A DNA stretch of 15,691 bases from Candidatus Poseidoniaceae archaeon (GTDB lineage Archaea; Thermoplasmatota; Poseidoniia; Poseidoniales; Poseidoniaceae), in the NCBI GenBank assembly GCA_013330765.1, contig DUHU01000232.1, positions 1-15,691 on the forward strand. The letters are read 5' to 3'. Made by a program: the position numbers and the translations under genes. Positions within the stretch are counted from its first letter, which is position 1. The number at the start of each line of letters is the position of its first letter. The notes under the pieces are model-generated. The model saw only the letters and a program-made list of their open reading frames with translations. It made no database searches and was not told the origin of the DNA. Positions 1-7,332 of this stretch are shown piece after piece.

Positions 1-41
1 GGTTATCAGCCGGGTGCTCCAACCGACTAAGCTACCCGCGC
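1..41 (-). tRNA. tRNA-Ile (anticodon GAU), 5' part; 3' part beyond window edge
   Basis: Read on the minus strand, 41-35 is the 7-nt acceptor strand GCGCGGG. It is followed by TA (34-33), a D arm GCTT / GAGC with AGTCGGTTG in the loop, and the anticodon 5' strand CCCGG (14-10). The 7-nt loop CTGATAA (9-3) carries anticodon GAT at 7-5, and positions 2-1 (CC) begin the 3' anticodon strand. The variable region, T arm and 3' acceptor strand lie outside the window, so acceptor pairing and any downstream intron cannot be checked. It starts 51 nt downstream of the PRC-barrel gene on the same strand. Confidence 0.87.
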
Positions 42-92
42 TTGGGCACGCCGCCGACCTGACCTGCCATCAAAAGGATGACGGTAAGGCTC

Positions 93-686
93 TCACTCAA
101 ATTCAGAAGCGTCCATTTCGTTGAGCGTGATGTACGACGGCAACTGCATGGCCCGTTCAAAGGTCCGCCCGAGGACCACTTCGTCGAGTCGATCTCGGGT
201 GCGAGCAATGGCGGTGAGGGGGAGCCGGATGGTCTCTCCGAGCTCGTACCGTTGTCGAACGCCGACGCGGAGGGTGACAACGAACCCCTTGTAGGTCCGC
301 TTGACCTTGAGGAGCCCGGTGATGATGCCCACTTCGTTGCCCTGGTTGTCGAGGACGGCCCGGTCAAGCATCTCGTCAGGCGCGTAGAGTTGTTCGTCGA
401 TACGTACGGTGTTTCGCCACCTGCGCTGGAGTTCGCGCATGGACTTGGAGAGCCTGACTGATCCGTCGTCGTTGATGCTGTGGACGAGTTCCTTTGGGAG
501 GGGGGCGAACTCTGCGGGTTTGCGCATGAATTCTCCCGCTACGTCGGTTTCAACCAGCAAGCGTACGGAGCGCACGCGTGATTCGTTGGGGTGGTGGCGC
601 TCTCCAATGATGGTTCCCACCTTGGTGTCCTTGACGTACACGTCACGTTGCATCAGTTCCTGAATGTGATAGTCCGTTGGTGCCAT
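93..686 (-). CDS. PRC-barrel-like protein with two barrel repeats
   Basis: The product is 197 aa, soluble, with no signal peptide or membrane helix. Two segments share the pattern of PRC-barrel domains (short beta strands with a central Gly-x-Ile turn). The first is about residues 12-75 (RDVYVKDTKVGTIIGE) and the second about 107-170 (DRAVLDNQGNEVGIITGLL). A charged, probably helical linker (LSKSMRELQRRWRN) joins them. In archaea, PRC-barrel proteins occur in RNA-related roles and, as the Cdp proteins of haloarchaea, in cell division; which role applies here cannot be told. The ATG at 686 follows a purine-rich stretch (AAGGGATAAG), and the AT-rich region upstream could hold its promoter. The tRNA-Ile begins 51 nt past its stop and may be co-transcribed. 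The family call rests on pattern alone; a different small beta-barrel fold is possible. Confidence 0.6.
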   Translation of the reverse strand: MAPTDYHIQELMQRDVYVKDTKVGTIIGERHHPNESRVRSVRLLVETDVAGEFMRKPAEFAPLPKELVHSINDDGSVRLSKSMRELQRRWRNTVRIDEQLYAPDEMLDRAVLDNQGNEVGIITGLLKVKRTYKGFVVTLRVGVRQRYELGETIRLPLTAIARTRDRLDEVVLGRTFERAMQLPSYITLNEMDASEFE

Positions 687-786
687 CTTATCCCTTCCCG
701 TTGCACCGCCTGTGATGAGGGGGACACTTAATGTCTTCGACGGATAATGTAACTGTTCAATTAGGAATAATCAGAAAAAAGGGACG

Positions 787-798
787 TTTCAATTGAAA
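787..798. repeat. CAATTG palindrome element, intergenic copy 1
   Basis: TTTCAATTGAAA is a perfect 12-bp palindrome in AT-rich intergenic DNA, preceded by an A-run (AGAAAAAAGGG). It shares the CAATTG core and flanking T/A tracts with the copies in uvrB, ubiD and the reductase gene, but lacks the doubled C of TTCCAATT. Confidence 0.55.
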
Positions 799-872
799 AT
801 CGCTGAGAATCGGCATGTCGCATAATCCATTTCGGTAACTGCGTGGAGGGCTCTCGGAAATTCGAATCAAGC

Positions 873-885
873 AAAATTCCAATTG
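873..885. repeat. CAATTG element, intergenic copy 2
   Basis: AAAATTCCAATTG carries the octamer TTCCAATT at 877-884 on the plus strand, followed by GG. It lies in the AT-rich part of the divergent intergenic region. Confidence 0.55.
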
Positions 886-989
886 GGATGGGTGGAGAAA
901 GGCGCGGGCTCAATGCCGTGATGGCGATCGTGGATCGGCCTGAAGGGTTCGGCCCGCTTGTATGTCCTTGAATTTCACTGAATTACCTT

Positions 990-1006
990 ATTTTCCAATT
1001 GAAAAA
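990..1006. repeat. CAATTG element, intergenic copy 3
   Basis: ATTTTCCAATTGAAAAA contains the 12-mer ATTTTCCAATTG, which recurs exactly at 2942-2953 inside uvrB and at 9791-9802 inside the reductase gene. It is 62 nt upstream of the next gene's start, so a promoter or operator role is possible. The coding copies argue for a repeat with no gene-specific role. Confidence 0.6.
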
Positions 1007-1067
1007 CGTCAAAAAACGGCACCGGCCGGGTCGGCGGTCTCATAGGGGCTACCCCACGTGGAGGGGC

Positions 1068-1757
1068 ATGGACGTCGTGGACCTGCAGGGGTTGCATCCA
1101 CGTTTCGCAGCCACGGTGCTGCTTCATGCGGCCCGCAAAGGGCATGCCGTGTGCGGTGTCACGCCTGCTGCGAGACGGTTGGCTGAGCAACGGGATGCGC
1201 TTGGTGCATCAACCCTGATCGAAGCCAAGACCGCAACGGTACACCTCATGGGGCCGGGGGACATGTTTCACTTGCGCGTGCAACGCGAAGGGCAGGTCTT
1301 GACCGTCGTTCCGTTGGACGTCATTCCGACCTTGACCTCAGGCCTTTGGCCCCAGCTTTCACTCGGGAGTCAAGCTCGTCCAGGGTGGTGGGTGGCAGAA
1401 CATGACCTGGTCGATGCCCTCCTGGGACTGGCGTCGGTCCCGCTGCCCAGCGCGATGGTGACCCTGTGTGGCCGGAGACGTTGGCTGGCTTCCGAGCTGG
1501 CCCAGGAGGCCGACCTTCTGCAACGCCGTTGGGCTGAAGGGCAAGCGGGACGCTTCTCTGTCGGTGTCTTGGCGGAACCTCAGCGACCGCCCGTTCGGGT
1601 GGAGGCCGTGGCGGCAGTCGAGGACGAACCGGACTTGGGGCCCTTGCATGCTCTCTTGCTGAGGGGTCAACAGGAAGGATGGAGGCCTCAGATGACGATC
1701 AGGGAAGCGCTGATGCATCACTTGGCCCTGACGGGCGACGTGCTCACGTCCGCGTGA
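1068..1757 (+). CDS. Hypothetical protein, unrecognised family
   Basis: A 229-aa protein I cannot assign. It is soluble, rich in Ala, Leu, Arg and Trp, with no signal peptide or membrane helix. The N-terminal half has the look of an alpha/beta domain (AATVLLHAARKGHAVCGVT, then TATVHLMGPGDMFHLRV). The middle has a helical, charged stretch (RRRWLASELAQEADLLQRRW), and the C-terminus ends with another helix (MTIREALMHHLAL). I chose ATG 1068 because GGAGG lies just upstream at 1060-1064. The open frame extends upstream to TTG 999, but that part is a basic, AT-derived peptide running into a CAATTG element and is probably not translated. The stop overlaps the convergent deoxyhypusine synthase stop by 14 bp. 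Third codon positions are GC-rich like the neighbours, which supports real coding. Confidence 0.7.
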   Translation: MDVVDLQGLHPRFAATVLLHAARKGHAVCGVTPAARRLAEQRDALGASTLIEAKTATVHLMGPGDMFHLRVQREGQVLTVVPLDVIPTLTSGLWPQLSLGSQARPGWWVAEHDLVDALLGLASVPLPSAMVTLCGRRRWLASELAQEADLLQRRWAEGQAGRFSVGVLAEPQRPPVRVEAVAAVEDEPDLGPLHALLLRGQQEGWRPQMTIREALMHHLALTGDVLTSA

Positions 1758-2751
1758 ACAAGTCGGCTCCAAGCAAGGGCAGCAGCACGCTGGCGTCTCC
1801 CTCGACACAAACGTTGGGAGCTTCTGGTCGCATTTTCCCCCACGAAATCGCCTCACGGAGGCGTGCTCCCGAGAGGGAGCCGTCGTGTTCAGGAGCCGTG
1901 GTGATGTACACGGCAGCATCGAGACCGCCACGGTATTGGTTCCACCAGATGACGTGATGCTTTGAGATTCCGCCCCCTACCATCAGGGCGTTGGACGTCT
2001 CGACGTCCCAGGTCAGGTCGCTCATGACTTGCTCGTCGGCCAACGTGTCGATGTGGAAATCGCGGTATTTCTGCCTGAACATGAACAGTTGGGCCCCAAT
2101 AGAGCCGTCGGTGATGCCGGGAATGCACACAGGAATGCGGTGCTTGGCCGCCCAATAGATCAGTGAATCGGGTGTTCCAATTTTCTCTCCCAAGGCCCAG
2201 ACGAGGTGGACGGAACCAAATCCGAGCCAAGCGTCCGCGCCGGTCAATCCGGTGCTCTCCAGCCGTTCGTTACGGATCTCCTCCAGCGCCGGCATGACGA
2301 CGGCCTCAATGATCTCCCCGTAGGACGAGGTCGGGACAATCACGTTGCCCAGCCGCATCAAATCGTGCTCACCAAGCTCGATGTCGTCCAACTCAAACGC
2401 ACCGTGGTAGTAGGCCGCATGGGCGCGAGCAATGTCGTGATCCAAGGTCCCGCAGGTCGTGGAGACGACGTTGAACATCCTCCTGCGCAAGGCCTCGACA
2501 AAGAAGCCTCGAGTTCCTGTGGCGCACAGGCACGCGGGGAAGGACAACCAGTTCAGCATCTTTGCAGGGTCATGTTTGACCGCAAGGAGGTCACGTTCCA
2601 TGTCCCCAAGGATGTCGCGGGCCTTCGCCAGTTTGGTGGCCGTGAATCCGCCTGCAGAAGCCATTTGATCGAGAAGTCCCTTCGGCGAGGTTGCCTTGGC
2701 GAAGTCGTAATCGGCCACGGGCACGTCGAATTGGTTTGGGTCGATGGCCAT
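1744..2751 (-). CDS. dys: Deoxyhypusine synthase
   Basis: It transfers the aminobutyl group of spermidine, in an NAD-dependent reaction, to a lysine of translation factor aIF5A, the first step in making hypusine. The 335-aa length fits the family. Visible family blocks are TSSYGEIIEA (N-terminal half), GSVHLVWALGEKIG, GGGISKHH at about residues 259-266, AVYITTAPEHDGSLSGA, and SWGK at about 303-306, whose lysine corresponds to the enzyme-intermediate lysine (Lys329 in human). All key elements are present, so the enzyme should be active. ATG 2751 is preferred: GAGG lies 7 nt upstream and the protein then begins MAIDPNQ. An upstream in-frame ATG at 2799 would overlap the uvrB stop. It is the last gene of the minus-strand operon, 25 nt after uvrB. 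aIF5A is not in the window. Confidence 0.96.
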   Translation of the reverse strand: MAIDPNQFDVPVADYDFAKATSPKGLLDQMASAGGFTATKLAKARDILGDMERDLLAVKHDPAKMLNWLSFPACLCATGTRGFFVEALRRRMFNVVSTTCGTLDHDIARAHAAYYHGAFELDDIELGEHDLMRLGNVIVPTSSYGEIIEAVVMPALEEIRNERLESTGLTGADAWLGFGSVHLVWALGEKIGTPDSLIYWAAKHRIPVCIPGITDGSIGAQLFMFRQKYRDFHIDTLADEQVMSDLTWDVETSNALMVGGGISKHHVIWWNQYRGGLDAAVYITTAPEHDGSLSGARLREAISWGKMRPEAPNVCVEGDASVLLPLLGADLFTRT

Positions 2752-2776
2752 GCTACGGCCTCGTTCGTGCTTGTTT

Positions 2777-5197
2777 TCAATCAATCCCTGCGGCATCAAG
2801 CCTGTCGTTGATGAGCATCAGGCGGTCACGCAGCCGCGCAGCTTCCTCGAAATCAAGCGCCCGTGCGGCATCTTCCATGGCGGCCTTGATTTCCGATGCC
2901 AAGTCGGTAAGGGCTTCGGTCGAGGACGGCAATTCTCCTTGATTTTCCAATTGGAAATTTGAATTTTCAATTGCTTTCCGTTGCTCGGCGCCCGTGGCGT
3001 TGTTGCCAGGCAAAAAGGCCGAGGCCGGGCCGTCCGCCCGGCCACCCCGCTTCGCCACCAAGCGTTTTCCACCACGAGACGTGGTGGTCCCTTCGAGCAA
3101 GCCTTCCGATTCTTGGCCCATTTGGGGCAGGGCCTTGACGATGGTTTTGGGCACGATGCCACGCCGCTCGTTGTCCTCATGTTGGCGCTGACGACGTTCC
3201 AGCGTTTGCCGGATGGCTGCGGTCATCGCAGGCGACACGCTGTCGGCGTAAAGGAGGACGGACCCGCTTGCGTTGCGTGCTGCTCTCCCGATGGTTTGGA
3301 GCAAGGAACGCTCGTTTCGGAGGAAGCCCTGCCGGTCGGCATCAAAGATCGCCACAAGGCTGACCTCTGGTATGTCCAATCCTTCACGCAGCAAGTTGAT
3401 TCCGACGATGACATCGATGAGGCCCAATCGAAGCGCGTTGATGATCTCGGTTCGTTCGATGGTGTCGATCTCAGAATGCAAATGGTGGGCCTTGACGCCC
3501 ATGCGGTTGAGGTATGCCGCGACTTCTTCTGCGAATTTTATGGTCAGCACGGTCACCAATGTTCGCTCTCCACGGTCAATCCGGGCGTTGATCTCCGACA
3601 GCAGGTCTGCCACTTGGCCTTCCGTTGGTCGGACTTCGATGCCAGGATCGAGCAGGCCTGTGGGTCGAATTTCCATGCGCGGGACGTGTCCGATGGTCTG
3701 CAGCATCTCGTACATCGAGGGGGATCCCTTGATTTTCTTCGGCACGTCTGCGGGCCCAGCTCCGCCGTTCGAGGCGACATGGAGCAAGCCTTCGGGCACC
3801 GCCTGACCGGTCACTTCGCACAAATGGCGGAGTTCTCGTTCTCCTGGGGTTGCTGAGACGTAGACCATTTGTGGGACAAGCTGTTGGAATTCTGGGATTT
3901 TCAAAGGCCGGTTATCGGCTGCCGATGGCAGCCGGAAACCGTGTTCAATCAGGTTCACCTTGCGGGCTCGATCGCCGTGGTACATGCCGCCAACCTGTGG
4001 CAACGTCACGTGCGATTCGTCCATGATGACGAGGAAACGGGTTGGATCTCCGTGGAATTGCCTGGCACATGCAGCAAAAAAATCGAGCAGGCAATACGGA
4101 CGTTCGCCCGCCTCTCGTCCATCGAAATGGCGTGAGTAATTTTCGATGGCCAAGCAGTGACCCACCTCTCGCAGCATCTCAAGGTCGTACTCCGTCCGTT
4201 GTTCCAGGCGGAGGCGCTTCACGGGTTCTTGCGTTTGATCGAAGTAACGGAGCCGGCCGTTGAGTTCAGCCTCGATGCGTTCGAGTGCAATCTCAAACCG
4301 TTCAGGGCTGGTCATGAAGAACTCCTTCGGGTGAATCCAAGCCTCTTCGAGCCCGTCCAACACCTCCCACGTGACCGGGTCGCACACGGATACGGCGATG
4401 ACGCCATCGAAGTCGAATCGAATTCGAAGTGGATCGTCGCGGCTCGGCATCCACACGTCGAGCACCTCGCCACGCAAGCGGGCTTGGCCCCGTTCGAGGT
4501 CGGTGTTGGTCCGGGCGTACTGCAGCCCGACCAAGGCCCGCATCAGGTCCTGTGGCTCAATGGCCTGTCCCACGTGTACCCTGAGGTGGTGCTCAAGGAA
4601 GGTTTCAGGCGGGTTGAGGCCGTAAATACAGGACACGGAGGACACAATGACGCAATCTGGTCGTGAGACCAAACTTGCGACTGCGGAGAAGCGCTCCTGT
4701 TCAATCCGCTCGTTGATGGAGAGTTCCTTGTCGATGTACAGGTCCCGTTTGGGCAGGTAGGCTTCCGGTTGGTAGTAGTCGTAATGCGAGACGAAGTATT
4801 CAACCGCATTTTCGGGAAAATACCCTGCGATTTCGTGGTGCAATTGCCGAGCAAGCGTCTTGTTGTGAGAGATGATCAACGTTGGAAGGTTGAGCCGTTC
4901 GATGACGTTGGCCATCGCGAAGGTCTTGCCAGAGCCGGTCACGCCGAGCAACACGCATCGCTCTTGGCCTGCCTCGATTTGCTGGACAAGTTGCTCGATG
5001 GCCTCGGGTTGGTCGCCGGCCGGTGCGTGTTCGGAATGAAGGCGAAAGCGGCTGACGTCTGGGCTAAGGTGCTCCATTGAGGCGCCCTCAAGGGCACGGG
5101 AGAGGTCGAAGGGGTCCCGTTCCTGCAGGTCAACCTCGCCCACGTCGAGGTTGGCACGGGCCTCGAAGGACCCGTCGTCGTCCCATTCATCGACCAC
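2777..5197 (-). CDS. uvrB: Excinuclease ABC subunit B (UvrB), enlarged
   Basis: UvrB is the damage-verifying helicase-like subunit of bacterial-type nucleotide excision repair, acting with UvrA and UvrC; archaeal copies are thought to have come from bacteria. Visible motifs are GDQPEAI (61-67), Walker A GVTGSGKT (85-92), the beta-hairpin region DYYQPEAYLPKRDLY (140-154), DESHVTLPQ (393-401), VSATPG (447-452), RPTGLLDP (511-518), EGLDIPEVSLVAI (605-617), QTIGRAARN (634-642) and a C-terminal UVR motif (about 762-800). At 806 aa it is well above the usual 660-690. The excess has three sources: an acidic N-terminal extension of 40 residues if GTG 5197 is the start, an insertion of about 42 residues between VSATPG and RPTG, and a long linker before the UVR motif that contains a CAATTG repeat. 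ATG 5077, with GAGG 8 nt upstream, is an alternative start; the extension has native-looking codon use. Confidence 0.97.
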   Translation of the reverse strand: MVDEWDDDGSFEARANLDVGEVDLQERDPFDLSRALEGASMEHLSPDVSRFRLHSEHAPAGDQPEAIEQLVQQIEAGQERCVLLGVTGSGKTFAMANVIERLNLPTLIISHNKTLARQLHHEIAGYFPENAVEYFVSHYDYYQPEAYLPKRDLYIDKELSINERIEQERFSAVASLVSRPDCVIVSSVSCIYGLNPPETFLEHHLRVHVGQAIEPQDLMRALVGLQYARTNTDLERGQARLRGEVLDVWMPSRDDPLRIRFDFDGVIAVSVCDPVTWEVLDGLEEAWIHPKEFFMTSPERFEIALERIEAELNGRLRYFDQTQEPVKRLRLEQRTEYDLEMLREVGHCLAIENYSRHFDGREAGERPYCLLDFFAACARQFHGDPTRFLVIMDESHVTLPQVGGMYHGDRARKVNLIEHGFRLPSAADNRPLKIPEFQQLVPQMVYVSATPGERELRHLCEVTGQAVPEGLLHVASNGGAGPADVPKKIKGSPSMYEMLQTIGHVPRMEIRPTGLLDPGIEVRPTEGQVADLLSEINARIDRGERTLVTVLTIKFAEEVAAYLNRMGVKAHHLHSEIDTIERTEIINALRLGLIDVIVGINLLREGLDIPEVSLVAIFDADRQGFLRNERSLLQTIGRAARNASGSVLLYADSVSPAMTAAIRQTLERRQRQHEDNERRGIVPKTIVKALPQMGQESEGLLEGTTTSRGGKRLVAKRGGRADGPASAFLPGNNATGAEQRKAIENSNFQLENQGELPSSTEALTDLASEIKAAMEDAARALDFEEAARLRDRLMLINDRLDAAGID
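2941..2977. repeat. Paired CAATTG element inside uvrB
   Basis: Two CAATTG cores (2948-2953 and 2968-2973) lie 20 nt apart in an AT-rich island within GC-rich coding DNA. The first is part of a perfect 14-bp palindrome TTTCCAATTGGAAA at 2944-2957. On the minus strand it encodes residues AIENSNFQLENQ in the linker before the UVR motif. It aligns with 7645-7676 in ubiD at 28 of 32 columns. Confidence 0.8.
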
Positions 5198-5238
5198 ACT
5201 TCATGGCGGTCGGGCGTCGGTTTGAACCCTTGTGGGAT

Positions 5239-5970
5239 TCAGGGAAGGTAGAGGCCACCGTTCACGTGGAGCACGGCGCCGGTCATGTAGGCGCTGTCTT
5301 TGCCGATCAGGAAGGACACGGCCCCTGCCATGTCCTCGGGCGAGCCCAGGCGCCGAAGGGGAACCTCCGCTTCTCGGGTTTGCCGTTTCTCAGGGGTGTC
5401 TGCTGCGAGCAGGTCCGTGTCGACGTAGCCGGGAGCGAGGACGTTGACCCGTTGCCCTCTCACCCCTGCATCCTGGGCCAAGGAGCGAGCCCATGCTTGC
5501 AAGGCTGCTTTGGACGCGCTGTAATCGGCGCCATGCGGAGAGCCCCGGGTGCCGAGTTGTGAGCCCACCACGACGATGCGGGCGTCATCCGCAAGATGGG
5601 GCTGCACCGCCGCCCAGACGAGGAATGCACCACGAAAATTGACGTCCATGGTCCGGTCGAGTTGCTTGAGATTGAGGTCTCCAGCGGGGACGCGGTCGTA
5701 CCTGCCATGGTTCAGTACTAGGGCCTCTACGGTCCGGGCCATCCATGGGTGGCTGGCCAGCAAGGCCACTTCGTCCTCCGCTGCACAATCGATCTTGACC
5801 GCCAAGGCGTCACCACCCGATTCTCGGATGGCGTCCACGACAAACTCGGCCGGACGGGACGACGTCGTGTACGTGAGCAGGATGTCGAACCCGTCCTTCG
5901 CCAACCGTTTGCAGACCGCTGCACCGATGCCACGGCCTCCGCCGGTGACCAAGGCCACGGGACGGCTCAC
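5239..5970 (-). CDS. Short-chain dehydrogenase/reductase, FabG-like
   Basis: A 243-aa NAD(P)-dependent oxidoreductase of the classical SDR family, cytosolic. It has the Rossmann glycine motif TGGGRGIG (9-16), NHG in place of the usual NAG (87-89), the catalytic residues Asn111, Ser137 (GSQLG), Tyr150 and Lys154 (YSASK), the PGYVDTD segment (180-186) and a typical C-terminus (GAVLHVNGGLYLP). Its substrate cannot be read from the sequence; 3-oxoacyl-ACP reductase-like and alcohol or sugar dehydrogenase roles are all possible. The start is GTG 5970, in a GTGA overlap with the stop of the MazG-like gene, so translation is probably coupled. uvrB follows after 41 nt. Its place in a quinone-gene operon is suggestive, but no known quinone step requires it. 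Confidence 0.93.
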   Translation of the reverse strand: MSRPVALVTGGGRGIGAAVCKRLAKDGFDILLTYTTSSRPAEFVVDAIRESGGDALAVKIDCAAEDEVALLASHPWMARTVEALVLNHGRYDRVPAGDLNLKQLDRTMDVNFRGAFLVWAAVQPHLADDARIVVVGSQLGTRGSPHGADYSASKAALQAWARSLAQDAGVRGQRVNVLAPGYVDTDLLAADTPEKRQTREAEVPLRRLGSPEDMAGAVSFLIGKDSAYMTGAVLHVNGGLYLP

Positions 5971-6365
5971 GCCTGTTCCTCCATGTGGCTGGAGAGGATG
6001 TCTGCGAGTTCAGGAGGTGTCCAGCCTTCGGGCTTCATGACCTTCCCGTCTTCACGTCGGAGGACCTTCCCGTCGACCAACTTGGCCATGTTGGAGCGAT
6101 GGACCTCGGCAAAAGCCTCGTCGTACAGGTGGTGGAGCCCGTGGTTGATGACCGAACCTGCGAGGATGTAGCCAATGTCTGCGAGGGCATCGAGGACCTC
6201 GACAAGGTCTCCATCGGCCAAGGCCTGAGCGTACTCTTCGACCTCTTCGCGCAGCAGCTTCACCCGCAGTTCTGCGAGGTCATCGGGGCCAAGCCCGGGG
6301 GCCTCCAGCTTGGGGATTTCAAAGGCCTCGTTGAACTCCAGTAAAGCGGCCAACATTGGATTCAT
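5967..6365 (-). CDS. MazG-like nucleotide pyrophosphohydrolase
   Basis: An all-alpha NTP pyrophosphohydrolase-superfamily protein of 132 aa, predicted to cleave a nucleotide triphosphate or similar substrate to monophosphate and pyrophosphate with Mg2+. The metal-binding signature is visible: EEVEEY (about 40-45) followed by EVLDALADIGY (56-66), supplying the E-x-x-E and E-x-x-D carboxylates. After this come AFAEVHRSNMAKL and DGKVMKPEGW, which are typical of the phosphoribosyl-ATP pyrophosphohydrolase-like branch found in cells and phages. ATG 6365 is the first conventional start; a TTG at 6398 with GGAG upstream would add 11 residues. It lies 51 nt after the UbiA gene, and its TGA overlaps the SDR start. 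A housekeeping nucleotide-pool role is likely; HisE is less likely because no his genes are near. Confidence 0.85.
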   Translation of the reverse strand: MNPMLAALLEFNEAFEIPKLEAPGLGPDDLAELRVKLLREEVEEYAQALADGDLVEVLDALADIGYILAGSVINHGLHHLYDEAFAEVHRSNMAKLVDGKVLRREDGKVMKPEGWTPPELADILSSHMEEQA

Positions 6366-6416
6366 GGCCTGTAGCGAACCGCTGCGGCCCTTGAGCAATG
6401 CGCTCCAAGGCGCTGC

Positions 6417-7316
6417 TCAATCCAGCCCGCTTGGGGGTTCGGTGGCATAGCCCACGGCAAGCGCGGCGAGCAACACCCAGCCGGTCAGCATGGAGGCACG
6501 GAACAGCACCGTTTGGAAATCGTCGAAGCGTTCCATCCGCAACACCACGATGACGTTGGCCAGTGACATGCCGGCCGCCGCCGCGAGGAACCAGATGCTG
6601 TCAACCGGATCGGCGACCGCGAAGCAAGCAAACCACAACAGGGAGAGTTGGACCGTTGTTCGCGTCGTCGCACGTTCATCGAAGCGTGAAGGGAAGGAGT
6701 GGATGCCTTGCGCTTTGTCGCTCTCCACGTCCATGCGGGCGTAGTTGATGTCGAAAGCGGCGATCCAGAGGGCCACGCCGAGGGAAATCGGCAGGACGGT
6801 CGGCGCCCAGAGGAATTCGGTCCCCGTGGGGAACATGCCCGTGATGGCGGCCCAGCCGTGCACATCGGCCGCCACTGCCACCCAAGCGCCTGCAGGGGCC
6901 AGCCCCAAGCACAGCCCGAGCCAGAAGTGGCACAGCCACGTGAAGCGCTTCATGTAGGGATAGACGACGAAGGTCAGCACCGGCAGCCACGCCATCATCA
7001 GTGCCACGCGATTGAGCAAGCCTGCGCTGACGAGCAGCATGACAAGGAAGCCTGCGGCCAGCGACCATGCGGTCCTCAGGCTCATGCTTCCCGAGGCGAG
7101 GTGACGCCCTTGCGTGCGAGGGTTGGCGGCGTCGATGTCTCGGTCAATGATGCGGTTGAGGGCCATGGCCAAGCCCCGAGCGCCGACCGCGGCAAGCAAA
7201 ATCCAGAGCAGGTCAATGCCCGGTTCGACGTTGAATTGCATCACGGCAACGAGGTAGCCGATCAGCACGAAGGGAAGGGAAAACAGGGTGTGCTCCACTT
7301 TGACGAATTCAAGCAC
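6417..7316 (-). CDS. ubiA: UbiA-family prenyltransferase, MqnP-like
   Basis: An integral membrane enzyme of about 300 aa with about eight hydrophobic helices, which attaches a polyprenyl chain to an aromatic acceptor. Both Asp-rich Mg/diphosphate motifs are present: NRIIDRDIDAANPRTQGR (about 7157-7104) and FDINYARMDVESDKAQGIHS (about 6755-6696). The second motif, with its DKAQGIHSFP ending, resembles the 'other' UbiA subgroup that contains MqnP of the futalosine menaquinone pathway. The UbiD partner immediately upstream supports this. The start is uncertain. GTG 7316 is the first conventional start after the UbiD stop, but a strong GGAGGGG at 7344-7338 points to ATC 7331, and similar proteins would be expected to begin near MDVRSVLEF. 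A TTG at 7385 would overlap ubiD by 53 nt. Digeranylgeranylglyceryl phosphate synthase is a less likely alternative. Confidence 0.92.
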   Translation of the reverse strand: MLEFVKVEHTLFSLPFVLIGYLVAVMQFNVEPGIDLLWILLAAVGARGLAMALNRIIDRDIDAANPRTQGRHLASGSMSLRTAWSLAAGFLVMLLVSAGLLNRVALMMAWLPVLTFVVYPYMKRFTWLCHFWLGLCLGLAPAGAWVAVAADVHGWAAITGMFPTGTEFLWAPTVLPISLGVALWIAAFDINYARMDVESDKAQGIHSFPSRFDERATTRTTVQLSLLWFACFAVADPVDSIWFLAAAAGMSLANVIVVLRMERFDDFQTVLFRASMLTGWVLLAALAVGYATEPPSGLD

Positions 7317-7332
7317 GCTGCGGACGTCGATG

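Larger units (their letters stand above)
687..1067. promoter_or_regulatory. Divergent AT-rich intergenic region with three CAATTG elements
   Basis: This is the largest gene-free stretch, lying between a minus-strand gene (start 686) and a plus-strand gene (start 1068), so it should hold promoters for both. It is much more AT-rich than the coding DNA at about 740-800, 855-885 and 970-1018, with a GC-rich block at 900-965 between. I see no convincing TATA box; the nearest candidates are ACATTAT on the minus strand near 745-751 and CCTTATTTTCC at 986-996. Three CAATTG palindromes (790, 880, 996) lie here. The only small ORF I can read is a 16-codon one near 921 (MAIVDRPEGFGPLVCP), which I do not consider supported. 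Confidence 0.5.

Noticed and set aside
921..971. Possible 16-codon ORF MAIVDRPEGFGPLVCP
   Set aside because: Too short to support, no clear ribosome binding site, and no sign of conservation can be judged from one sequence.
999..1067. N-terminal extension of the hypothetical gene from TTG 999
   Set aside because: It starts within a CAATTG element, encodes a very basic peptide unlike the rest, and a better start (ATG 1068 with GGAGG) is available.
2175..2182. TTCCAATT inside deoxyhypusine synthase
   Set aside because: It encodes the conserved-looking EKIGTP segment and is not an insertion. I counted it for strand bias only, not as an element.
2981..3856. Long plus-strand open frame of 291 codons opposite uvrB
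   Set aside because: It is antisense to the strongly conserved helicase core of uvrB, and its translation has no domain logic; high GC lengthens empty frames.
4841..4846. CAATTG inside the uvrB Walker-region codons
   Set aside because: It encodes RQLHHE in a conserved stretch of UvrB (ARQLHHEI), has no AT-rich flanks and is not part of the repeat family.
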